Source: Setoptus koraiensis | Taxonomy: Eukaryota; Arthropoda | DNA: 64,000 nt | Reading direction: 5' to 3' | Assembly: GCA_048013815.1 (NCBI GenBank) | Contig: CM106586.1 | Span: 11,718,001-11,782,000 of the forward strand | Part shown: positions 27,641-39,252 of the stretch, one piece after another | Numbering within the stretch: the stretch's first letter is position 1 | Layout: every line of letters starts with the position of its first letter | Made by a program: the position numbers and the translations under genes | The notes under the pieces: model-generated | What the model was told of the DNA's origin: nothing | Seen by the model: only the letters and a program-made list of their open reading frames with translations | Database searches by the model: none

Positions 27641-28140
27641 NNNNNNNNNNNNNNNNNNNNNNNNNNNNNNNNNNNNNNNNNNNNNNNNNNNNNNNNNNNN
27701 NNNNNNNNNNNNNNNNNNNNNNNNNNNNNNNNNNNNNNNNNNNNNNNNNNNNNNNNNNNNNNNNNNNNNNNNNNNNNNNNNNNNNNNNNNNNNNNNNNNN
27801 NNNNNNNNNNNNNNNNNNNNNNNNNNNNNNNNNNNNNNNNNNNNNNNNNNNNNNNNNNNNNNNNNNNNNNNNNNNNNNNNNNNNNNNNNNNNNNNNNNNN
27901 NNNNNNNNNNNNNNNNNNNNNNNNNNNNNNNNNNNNNNNNNNNNNNNNNNNNNNNNNNNNNNNNNNNNNNNNNNNNNNNNNNNNNNNNNNNNNNNNNNNN
28001 NNNNNNNNNNNNNNNNNNNNNNNNNNNNNNNNNNNNNNNNNNNNNNNNNNNNNNNNNNNNNNNNNNNNNNNNNNNNNNNNNNNNNNNNNNNNNNNNNNNN
28101 NNNNNNNNNNNNNNNNNNNNNNNNNNNNNNNNNNNNNNNN
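27641..28140. other. Assembly gap, 500 Ns
   Basis: Exactly 500 Ns, probably a placeholder. The missing piece likely contains the rest of A4 and perhaps another B gene, as after A2. Confidence 0.99.
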
Positions 28141-28475
28141 TGACACAATCGTATCGGCAAGGCACTTCGATCAGCATAATTTTTTTTTTGTTACGTGCGA
28201 AAAAAAAGAAAGGTTTAGAAACTGAGCACATAAGAATGCAGGTTTTCGGGAGATCGCTCGGCGCACTAGATTTCGATGATAATTTATTTCGGCCCGGTAT
28301 TGGATATAAAATATCGGGAACTCTTACTGAAGCTCTGATATTTTTTGTTGCGATGATGACAATTTAATACTAAGCCGAAGTAAATATTCAGAGAGATTAA
28401 GTACGCCGAGCAATTGGCCGTAACCCTCAAGTGCAGAATGATTGTATTCGTGGTTTATTGAATCTGTCAACTTAC

Positions 28476-29681
28476 CTGATTGATCAAACAATCTTCGCTC
28501 AACTCTGTAGTGATCACGTTGCCGTTTTCTAAACTGTTATTTTCAGCTGACGACAAAACGTCTGGCAAATAGACAATTGATCCACTGATTGTGGTCGATA
28601 GGCTCGGTGAACTTGTTGACTTTGAGTATAGTGGCTGCTGTTGTTTTGTACGCAAACTCACTGATTTATATGCATATAAAATGGCCAATCTGAACAGACA
28701 CGCCAGCACCGGTATCATTCCAGAAATAATGATGTTCATCTCGTTCCTGATATTCTGGCAGACCATCGGGAGCATATAAAGACTCACCAACAATGGACTT
28801 ATAGGCCAATAATTTAAAGTGAATGTCTCCGCTATAGTGGAATTGAGCATCCATAACGGCAATATACCTAGATTGTCTAAGCTAACTGTGTTTACAGGTA
28901 ATGCAGAATTGTTACTGTGAACTGGTTTAAGAATTGTCTTTAAACTCTGGCTGTTTTCACTGGATTGTCGGTCATTAAATAAGTTCATATAATTTTTTGT
29001 CGTCGTCGGCGCCGATTTGTGCTGCTTATTTGATATTACAATGATGTTTAAGTAGATGCTCGGCCAAAGTATCAAAACAAACGATAGTAACAGACCAATC
29101 GAAGTTACAGGTAACCAAGGAGCCATCATTTCCTTTCTGGCCAAATATTTGGGTTTTCGCAATTTGAGTTGATGATTGACTATGATTACAATTGTCAATA
29201 TTAGCAGTGATACTATTGATGCAATAAACACAATAATTATCACTAATAGAATCGAGTTTTTACCAACTATAGGATGGACAACTGACTTGCCGGAGTCACT
29301 ATTTAGAATTGTATTCTTTTGGAAAAATCGTATCAAAAACAAACACATCAATTTAAATTAATCAATCGTAACTATTATTCGAGCGAATCGAAAGAGGATA
29401 ACCGTTCAACTTACATTATTTGTTTCGGAAGTATCGTGCTGGCACACTAATAGGATTAAATTGATCACAGAATAGGCTATAACTCCTATAAAGAAGTTTT
29501 GTAACTGACTATCAAACATCAAGGCTTTAAATCTGTTTCTCACTTCATCTATTTCCGCTTGATCGGTGTTCGAAGACTGGGATCCAATAACTACGCCATC
29601 TTCACTATCTGTATCGCCATTTCTTTGCTGACTTGGTGAGAATGATGCACCCGTCTTAATGGCACCATCCTTGGCAGGCAT
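28476..29681 (-). CDS. Spliced multi-pass membrane protein, C-terminal end uncertain
   Basis: Exon 1 is 29681-29415 (ATG start, polar Ser/Asp-rich head, one span). A 96-base GT-AG intron follows (29414-29319, phase 0). Exon 2 is 29318-28476 with about five hydrophobic spans and a Ser-rich region. Exon 2 ends at a strong donor, CAG/GTAAGT (GT at 28475-28474), again phase 0, so at least one short 3' exon follows. The best candidate starts near 28301, after atatcag, and gives 16 codons; another starts after tgtgctcag near 28221. The family is not recognised. Confidence 0.6.
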
Positions 29682-32600
29682 TGTTGCGCAATCTATATAT
29701 TTATTCTTTCCCGATATTTTTTCGCAGTTAAATAGCGTAAGATGACGCCGTTGTTGACACGTTAGGCACGATTTCTTCTGTGCTGGTTGACTATCCAGAA
29801 TTGACTATTCTCTTGTTGCCACAGAATAGCATACTAAAGAGGTCTTAAATCGAGTTTGTCTTCTTTTGTGCTCCTCGGTATCTCATGTGCTGAAACCTTT
29901 TACGTGAAGTTGGTTTCTGTGAATAATCACTGATCTCAATCCTCAGAGGGTTACTCTAGAAGAATATCCGGTAAACTTGGTGTGTTTTTGTGGGCCTCTG
30001 TCGAGTCGGCTGTGAAAGCATTTCATCTTCGTTTGGATCATATCATACAAGTAAAACAAAATTTCAAGCAACGGCATTAGAATTTCGAAGAACACGAAAT
30101 ATAGCATAGAAAATTCTTCTTATACATAGCGCCACTTGGGGATACTGTACCCACTTAGATATTACAGTTGCCCTGCTCGCCTTACTTTTTCAACCCCTTG
30201 GCCAGTAACCGCTGGTTAATGAATAATCAACTTCATAACAGCTTGAACTAATGTCTGGCTATTAAATCTCAATTCTTCCATTATCATTGCTTGCTATTTG
30301 ACTAATGTGCGAATGATGGGCCTTCTCTCTCTCTCTCTCGCTCTCTCTCGAGCTCATGCATACAAATCGCGGATGCCTCTAGCCATCTTTTTTACCGTTT
30401 CTCTCTTTTTGTTGCCACTCCTGGGTTGTCCATTAAATCTTCTCAGTAAGCATCTACATTCTTATATAGAACTGGTAAGGATGCTTGATGTGGTGCGAGA
30501 TCGAGGTCACGATTATTGAGTCACGACGAAGTGCTAGGAACAAAAATTCGCTGATGGAAAACGAAAAACAAAAAAAGAAAACAAAAGGATCATTTATCAT
30601 CAACTCTGATTGGAGAAACGATTGTTCATGCTTAAATTGATCCCATTCAAGTTTCGTTTATTTTAATCTTTGAACCACCGGCAGTAGAAGCAACAACATC
30701 ACCATCGTTGGTAAATAACCCGATTTCACTTTATTAAATTTGGTACTTCGTGACGACCATTCATTAGAGTGGTATAATTCCAGCATGTATGATTTGCTAA
30801 TTTAATATACAATTTATCTCCTCTATTGCAAGTATTTTCTGTGCTATCATCTCAAGCTAGAAAGTCTAAGTAAGAATAGACCATAATTTTCAAGGTGTCA
30901 TCTACTTTTGGCAACATTTCTCAACTCTTTCAGTGCATCTAGCCTCGATTTCTCTGACTCAGCTAGTTTACACTTCATTTATTGGGTCTCAACATTTTCT
31001 CGATCTTTATCTGGCTAGATATGAGACCGAATGGGAACTCCTCACACAATTTGTACATTTCTGTGCCGTCTTTTTTGAGGTTCAGAGCTAAATGATTACC
31101 AACAAGAATCTGCCTTAGATGAGGGCAGTTTAGCTAGATATATACATGTATTTTCATATAAACTCTGTTTCATAGAGTATACAAAAGTGTAGTAAATAGA
31201 GGAAAATGAGAATTTGCACAACGAGAATCCATACCCTTACTCTAGGACGAACTCAATGAAAAAACGACAAGTGTGAATCAAAAAATCTCGCGAATGGTAC
31301 GATAGGTCCGAGAATCATCCATTCTTGAATAGTACGGACAGAACCATAATGATGTCGATTTTTTGAAGGACCGACATCGTAAGGTCGAAATAATGGTATC
31401 ATGTCAAAAAATGGTATCATATTGTACGTCATATTGTGTCTGCTTCTAACCGATTCTGTTTTCCATGGGAATGAGCTGATCATTGACTCGATGGACACGA
31501 GGTCGATCTGGTAGTAAATTGTCGGTTGAATCGGGCGTAGACGAAATATCGAAAATCAAAATGTCAAATATTGTAACGCCAAAGATAGCAATACCGAACA
31601 ATAAAAGTCAAATGCTGAATGGTCGAATTTATGCAAGGGATTGTCCCATTTCGGGCTGATTTTTTTATTTCGATTCTCGCCAGCGAGCTCTCGTTTTTGC
31701 TCACACTGCATATAAGTACATTTATGTATATATGCATATCTGTGTGTCTTTGTGGCAGAATTAATTGCTAAGTAAACCATTCAATCATCGTGATTGAGTG
31801 TTTCCCGAAACACACTGCATTCGAGTTCAGAGCAGTGTTTCTGGAATTGCTATACTATGACTCATGTTAACGGATACAATTACACTAACACAAGTTTACT
31901 AGATCTCTTCACTGTAAATGATGAATGAAACTGTTTATGATCTAACTCAGCAAGAATCATGAGATGGCTCACTGAAATAAACACTAGGTGGCCATCGGGG
32001 ATCAAGCTCAGTTGCGCTGGGTATCAACACACATTGAAACTTGTATTACAAAGCTGCTTACTATCCGACGATCAGATAGTAGTGTTCCACTCGAATTGAT
32101 TAGTCTTTCTGCGACAACAGCTACATAGAGTAAACATGGTGGATCTATTTGCTACTTGTAGTGGCATTGACTTGAGGGAACAGCAATCCTCAGAGATTCC
32201 ACCTTTTTCAACTCACTCCTTAGCCCGCATAGTCTCCTTCAACCCCCCATATGCGTCTCTGGATCCTCTGGCGTCTCCGAGCTCCCACAATATTCCAAAT
32301 ATTCTGTTAATTCTTTCCGAATTTCCTCTGCTCCCCTGGTATCGATACCTCCTCAACTTCCGTGACTCAAAAAAAAACATGAAAACCATGAAATTATTTC
32401 TGTGTGGCCTTAATGGCCACTCCACCCGGCGATCTTTTGAAATTGGTAGAGAAGGGTGCAAGTATGCATTTTTTAATACCTTGCAGCGCCCTCTATGGCA
32501 TAAAAAGCAGAGCTGAAACTCGAATCGAGAAAAAAAAACCTACTTCCTTTAGGAAGTCCCTATACAGGCCCAAGCTCTACACGTTTACACGGGTTACTCA

Positions 32601-35600
32601 TCCTCGATTCGGAGTGTAAAAGTTCCGGGTTAGTTATTTCAGCAGAATTAATTCAAAAGTAGTGTACTTATCGCGAGCTTAGACCCAGATTGGATGTTTA
32701 GTGGATATCCATGTTTGGATAATCGGCATCCTCATTTGAAAGCATCGAGATAAAGAGAAGCAGTAGCTGAATCAATTCACACACATAGCGTTATTTACTT
32801 TGGCATTCACACTAGATAAATAGCGACAAAAATCTAGCTTTATTTACTTTGATACATGATTGATTGATGATGACAAATTGTTTCTCATTCGTTGTGTCAA
32901 ACATTTGAAGGCTGGAAATTGATTGCACAACAAGATGCCTTGCAGTGCTATGACACATGATAAGTGAGCAATCTCTACCTTGTGACATATCAAGAACCGA
33001 ATAATGATCCTATGGTAAAAAATGTGACATCCTAAGAAATGTCAGAGAAGTCTAGTTTTAGATTAAGAGGCTTACAACGGAGCTAAAATATGTATAAAGC
33101 TCAAAACAGCTGTAAATTAAATGAGATTGTGGCTCTTGTGCTCAAAGGTTTCCTTATTTAAGGTTTTTTACATTTCTACCAACTTATTCGCCAAGTCAAT
33201 CTGTCATTAAAGCAAATCCGTCATTGAATGATTGCATGTCAAAAAAAGAGACCATTGCCTATTCAGGTAGACTGAAACGAAGTTAACTTAGCATATGATC
33301 AATTATCAATCTATCACGACTAAACATGAATCTTGATGTCTCGTCCTATAATTAGTTAATAGATGGGATCCAATGGACGCAACTATACTTGTTGTAGGCC
33401 CTTTTGTGATTCACTCCGGTATCTAACTTCCTATTAATCACTGTAGTGATGTTTCTCTAGGAATGCACCTACCCTGGCTAATAACCAGATTATATTTTCA
33501 ATCAACTTTATTTTTTTTTTATACACTGGTGACAACAGTGCTACTGCTCTCAATAAGCTCGACAAAAAAACTTTTCATGTGAAACCAGAAAAGAAATTCA
33601 CTCCACATGACAAGGTTATGTTTAAGGGCAGAAGGGAGTAGAGGATAACCAGAAAAATATTTGAATAATAATATCTGGTAATCATTGCATTATAACTACC
33701 ATACGCCGACCCTCAGTGTATCTAGAGCTTTCCGTTGGAGAGAGCATTAAATTGGATTGGTTTGGCTATCCATTACTATGGAATGCAGTAATAATAAAAA
33801 TAAGTGGACAATCCAACAAACAGTATCTCTAATCATATAATTGCGTGTACTCAGAACAAAAGTGTCGCATGGTTTGCATCACACAAATTTGTAATCTACG
33901 ACTAGATCAGTGACTGAGGTGAGTGACTGTGATTACATAGAACCAGCTGAATCGTTTGGAAATAAATTGATTATTCGGTTGGCCACTGTACGTAACTAGA
34001 AGCCCAACAGCGGTAAATAGATAGATATGAATGGAGAGAAACAGTAAGGCAGTAACAGTGGGAGTCGCACTTTTTGCCGATACTAATTTTCGTCTCTAGC
34101 CTTGGCCTACAGAGTCACTTAATCACTTGTTTTTTCATGGCCACGGGCAAGCCAACAGCTTGGCCGCCACTAATGGTGAAGTAATAGCCACTGGGCATTG
34201 TGCAGAGGCCAATACAAATACGACGAGAACCAGAGATTCAAATTTTCGTCTGGTCACCGTTATACGAGATGATGATGCATATAGCGCCACATAGAGTGAC
34301 GTAACACAAGCCATCTAACAAACTTGAATAGTACGCGTTGCAAAGTGTATGCAATTCATTGTGTTTACATCTATTTCAGTTGCAGCCGTCAACATTCACC
34401 TGGCCCTAAATGCATCTGTTGGTCGAATTATGGCCCTCGCAGTTGCCAAATAAAAGTTTGAACTGTCTGCCTACATGCTACAGCCGGTCGGTTGGGCCAT
34501 CGTTTCTGAGCACCACGGTATTTACCAATAAGTAGATATATAGCGCTTATGTGGACCAACGGAGAAACCCATACAGACCAACAAACGACAGCGTGCCCAA
34601 TAGAGAGTACAGAGTGCATCCGAGTTTCCAGTTGTTAGTGTATCAGTGGGACTATTACATAACTATTAACTAGAGCACGGCGACAGGAGAAAAGAGCGGA
34701 CATCATCGCGACATGGAGATGTTTGTTAGAGTAAATGATCACTCGCTGCCAAGTGCTTGTTTGTCCTTGGCAGTAATGCTGACCATCATCGCACCTCTCC
34801 TTCTCGACAACTATTATTTTGTTATTCTTGCTCACATTCCAACACTGACTCTAGCTCAACGGCTGTTGTTGTTGTTGTTGTTGTTGTTTCACTTGTTTTC
34901 TCTGTCTCACCTTCCTGGTCGCGATTGGTTTGGTCTAGTCAAATAGTGGACGCACTAACCTCTTGGCAGTATCTAACACTTGCACTCAATGTCTGCCTCG
35001 GGTCAAACAAAATGCTCAAAGTGCCCACTCGCTTCCCTGGTTCATCACCAACAGGCCATGATTATGTGCTGTAGTAAAGGAGCTGTTCACCTACTACCGT
35101 TCATTGGTTATTTATTCAATGTAGATGGAGCCACATCTCTTTTCCAAGCTTCTCCCACTCGCCTCGCTCCTCTCAAACATCCGCCCACTAACCCAGCTAG
35201 TTGACGATCCATTCATGACAATCGATTCATTAGATGTATTCTAATAAATTAATTTTTTCTGGCAAAGTGCAAAGTTGGGTAGCTATCACACAAATTCACA
35301 TACAGAAGAAGATACCATGTACTGTTATACATCAAGCTCAACCAAACACCAGCTTACAAGCTTGTTAGTTTGTTGGATATTGCCCATCGAGCGGCTCAAT
35401 TAAATATACCCTGCTCACACGTGCACCAAAAGAATGTTATAATATCAGGTAATGGGTATCATCATATTTATTATGAGATTACCAAATAATAAACCAAATA
35501 TAATAGTGATCTTTGTCGCTGGCCGGCACCTCATTATGGTGACATTTGAATGAGCCACGATAATGGTGTGCTGTTGGATAAATATCCGCCCATTGAGGCG

Positions 35601-37073
35601 AATATTGTTCCCATGTTCAATTTGCTCACTGTCCAATTGTGCAAATAATATTTGTTGGTAGTCGTACATGTAAATCTGACATACATGTTAGTTGACTGAC
35701 CACTGCCCTCAAACACGTGCATTCGTCTGAACGTGCCGGTTCGAGCTATGCCCGACATTTCCCTGATATAGACTGTTCGAGACGATAATTGTCGGCGAAC
35801 AATCCACACACTGTTCGATTTAGTTCATCATTGTTGTACTTTACCCACAATTGAGTATATCAGATATCAGCCAAGATATCGCTTTATATCGCGGAGCAAT
35901 AGAAGCACACAAACGACCCATACATTATGATGACGATAACTGCAGCCAGAATTAGACTAATAGCCAATCGCATTCCTCTCTCTCTCTGCCTAATATCGCT
36001 CAACGTGTCCCCTTTGTCGTAGATGGCAGTTCTTTTCCTCTTGCATTCAATATTAGGTGTTCGACCAGATCATAAGCAGATCAATCTGAGCTTGCAAGTT
36101 AATTAGATTTCTCTCTTTCTTGTTATGATCGACCACCATGTGTTGACATCTTCCTAGTGCTGATATCGATAGAAAAAGTGTAATATCTCGTTGATCTATT
36201 TAATCATATCGGCGGCATATTAGTTGTCGTTGTCGAATTTGATTCCACGACTAGGATCCCAATCCGTGCGCGTCATCACTATCACTGTCAATATATTCAT
36301 TCATCTACTACCTCTTTCTCTCTTTGAGAACGCAATTTTCTCACTTCTTTTATCGCAGCTGAGGGACTCTCTATACTCGGTCCAGTCATAGTGATGCTAA
36401 GTTGGCAGCATGCACACTCATCTGTTTTCACATGAATTTCGTATCAGACAAGTGTGAACAGATTCATCAGAAACTGATTTAGTAATGGTAGCTCAATGCT
36501 AAGGAACCGAATATCACAGAGTATTAAGTGAACCAGTAATGATAGACCAGAGAAATGTGACATAGGTATAATCGCTCTTGAGAACCAACAGAAAGGGTTT
36601 GCAGCGCCTTTGGCAATGTGATTACTGATTTCTAGGATACGATACGAATATATAATTTCTTGATTAAATATATGGAGAAGAGTGTCAGATTTTCAATTGG
36701 GGGCAACAATTATGAAAACAAACATTCTCCAACTATCTACAAAATGGTAGTTGATATAGACATGGTTTTGTCGCCTCTTATATGAAGATCAAGGAGACGA
36801 TTATGATAGTATATCAGAGGATTTTTCCGAGTTGAATCACAAGTTTCGAGTTCAGTTTTTCATAATTTATCCTAGCATCTTTGCATTGATCATTTCTATT
36901 GTGATACTCTACAGAAAGTTTTTACAGGCTGTCGATACTATAGAATTATCCATCTTAGACACCCTACAGAGCAAGAAAGAACAAGAGACAAGTTCCAACG
37001 AGGCTGTCTCTGAAGAGAAAATGCCTTTCAACACCCTCAATAGCTTGTAAGCAGGCAACAAGATTCACTCCGA
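29682..37073. other. Long non-coding stretch
   Basis: No convincing gene. It holds a CT microsatellite (30318-30350), a GTT run (about 34862-34887), degenerate repeats of tcgaaaatcaaaatg type (31500-31640), paired aatggtatcat words (31390-31420) and several CTCF-like motifs. The ORF at 32136-32516 has no visible domain. Confidence 0.5.
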
Positions 37074-37385
37074 TTGAAACTTTTGAGACAGTACCGACCG
37101 ACGGATTCTGAGCTTGCTAAGCATTTTAATGTATTGAGAGGCCTTATATGGAAGTATAAATATAAAAATTTTGGTCTAAAGAAGCAATCTAAACGAAGAG
37201 TACATGCTTTAACCGAAAAAACCAAGAAGCAACGGCACCCAAATTTACATTCATGGCCTATACACCTTGCATTGCGAAAAGATAATTGGAAGAGATTCAT
37301 CACAAGTGATGAGAAGAAATTTGTATTAGCTACTGCCAGTGATAGAACAAAGTTTTATTTATACCTACGCAACCGTAGCTCCTAG
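37074..37385 (+). pseudogene. Fossil Tc1/mariner-like transposase fragment
   Basis: About 100 codons with a helix-turn-helix-like LAKHFNVLRGLIWKY, then a basic part and NWKRFITSDEKKF. The last matches the region of the first catalytic Asp in IS630/Tc1/mariner transposases (SDEKKF). No ATG, no further catalytic residues and no terminal repeats seen. Confidence 0.5.
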
Positions 37386-39047
37386 GTATCAGTCAAGGAG
37401 TAATGATGAATGAATAAACTCCATCATAAGATTCCATAGACTGATTTATCATGATCGAAATAGTTTTTGATTCAATTGGATTTAAATCAGACGACATAAA
37501 AACTATTACGTCCATTGTATTTAAAATAGATATGAAAACTATGGTTCAAACCAACCAAAGAATAAGAAAAAAGATTTAATCATTCCGTCCAAATGAAATC
37601 CAGTGGTTTGACATTTTTGGTTTAAACCACGATAAAATCCACTATGATTAAAACAAAGACCACCACACTAGTGTGCGAGAATTGACAGAAATTGTCCTGT
37701 GCAACCAATAAATACAGGAGTTTCGCCTTGAGGTACAAGATGTGCGTTCTTTTATCTAATTAGAATATTCGCCCAGCTTCATAGCGCCATCGTGAGCAAC
37801 GATTTCGCTCGTTTGATTAACATCGCCTGCTTAGGTAGCGGGCACGACAGAGAATTTTGGTGTCGACATGACAGGATAGAGACAGAATGGACACGTTGAA
37901 TGTATTAGGTTTAATTTTCGGCTCATTTGCATTTGTTTTATGAGTTGCCGGACACACACACACACACACGCACACATCTTTGGACATGGAGCCATTGAAC
38001 ACCGCCTCGTAATGTCACTACTTAACAAGTTGCGCGACACAACTGGGCAGTATCATGTGTTACAAGACAGCAGTGCTTTTGGCTGATATGCAAGGGCATC
38101 TAACTTTTATTATTATTATCACTAGTTGTATCGGCTATGTTTACTAATATTCTGGCGGAGTTTGTTACCAGCAAGCTGGTTGGTATATCTGAGTTGAGTC
38201 ATGTGTGTCAAGCGCCTTGTTTGGGCTAGCGAAGCGAAGCGGGACCGACTATCGGCAAACAGCGGCGTTTGTTGTTGCGCAATCATTATGTCGCGCTTGC
38301 TATACAAAACTCAATCGAACTGAACGAGCCCCCGATGGAAATTCTCTCTTTCTCTCTCTTTCTGGAAGTTGATTGATGAGCCGTCTCCGAAGAGGCGCCT
38401 TGGCGTTGTGTGAGCCAGTGGCGCCGTATGCCCATGTCGCTACACTGTTAACCTTGGTGCATAATGCGGCCAAAACGACAAAAACAGTGCCTCTAGTTGG
38501 ACGTTTTGCTGTTTCTTTGTTGGGCCCCATGCGAGTGTGTGTGTGTGTGTTGTTGTTGCAATGTGCGCCCGCTGACCAGTGTCAGATGATGTCGATGACG
38601 CCAACGCGGGCCCATGTCCGACCAGCTAAAGCGATCGCAACGACACAGAGCGGCCAACGGGAATGAGCGTCAAAAGACTTACGACTTTTGCTTCTTGCAT
38701 AAGCTCGCTTGGCTGAGACGCCTAAACGATGCAAGAACAATTGATGGTGCCAATATCAAACAGTAGTAGTGGCATTACAACTTTGTGCATAAGCCGCTGG
38801 CGAGCTAGCGAAGCAGTGTAAATTGTGAGGATTGTCTCACACAATATAGCACTAACACACATATTGTGTACTAATACGCATATGTGTGTGTGTGTGTGTG
38901 TGTGTGTGCCGGGGCCCCAAGAAACAAAAGCAAGGTGTTACATTTTGACATTGGCTCGGCAGAGCTGCAGAGAGTTTGACTTGGCCAAATGTTGTGCGCC
39001 ACAATTTCGGCAAGTCCAGACAATATTGGCAAATGGCGCCATCGGTT
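37386..39047. other. Non-coding; several palindromic words and CA/GT runs
   Basis: A TGGTTTAAACCA palindrome near 37619 and a GATTTAAATC-like word near 37479 echo the clusters at 44.2-45.0 kb. Microsatellites (CA)n at about 37952-37970, (GT)n at 38535-38551 and (TG)n at 38883-38907. Confidence 0.5.
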
Positions 39048-39069
39048 GCCGGCGCGTTAACGCGCCGGC
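39048..39069. repeat. Perfect 22-bp GC-rich palindrome
   Basis: GCCGGCGC-GTTAAC-GCGCCGGC, perfect over 22 bp. Confidence 0.9.
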
Positions 39070-39223
39070 GTGTCTCATATTATGTAACACACATTATGAT
39101 TTAGTTAGTGTGTAGCTGGCACAAATTGTCACTCTAACAGTAGCCCAAATGATGGCATCTGCTGTGACTGGTGCCGTCTTGTTTTGTCTGCTAACAACTG
39201 TCAAGGCTCTGACCAAATGTTGT

Positions 39224-39252
39224 GCCGCCAGCAGATTCTATCTGCTGGCGGC
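39224..39252. repeat. Hairpin: 12-bp perfect arms, 5-nt loop
   Basis: GCCGCCAGCAGA / ttcta / TCTGCTGGCGGC. Pairing does not extend beyond the arms. Confidence 0.9.

Noticed and set aside
27491-28367. Long ORFs across the gap on both strands
   Set aside because: They consist mainly of Ns.
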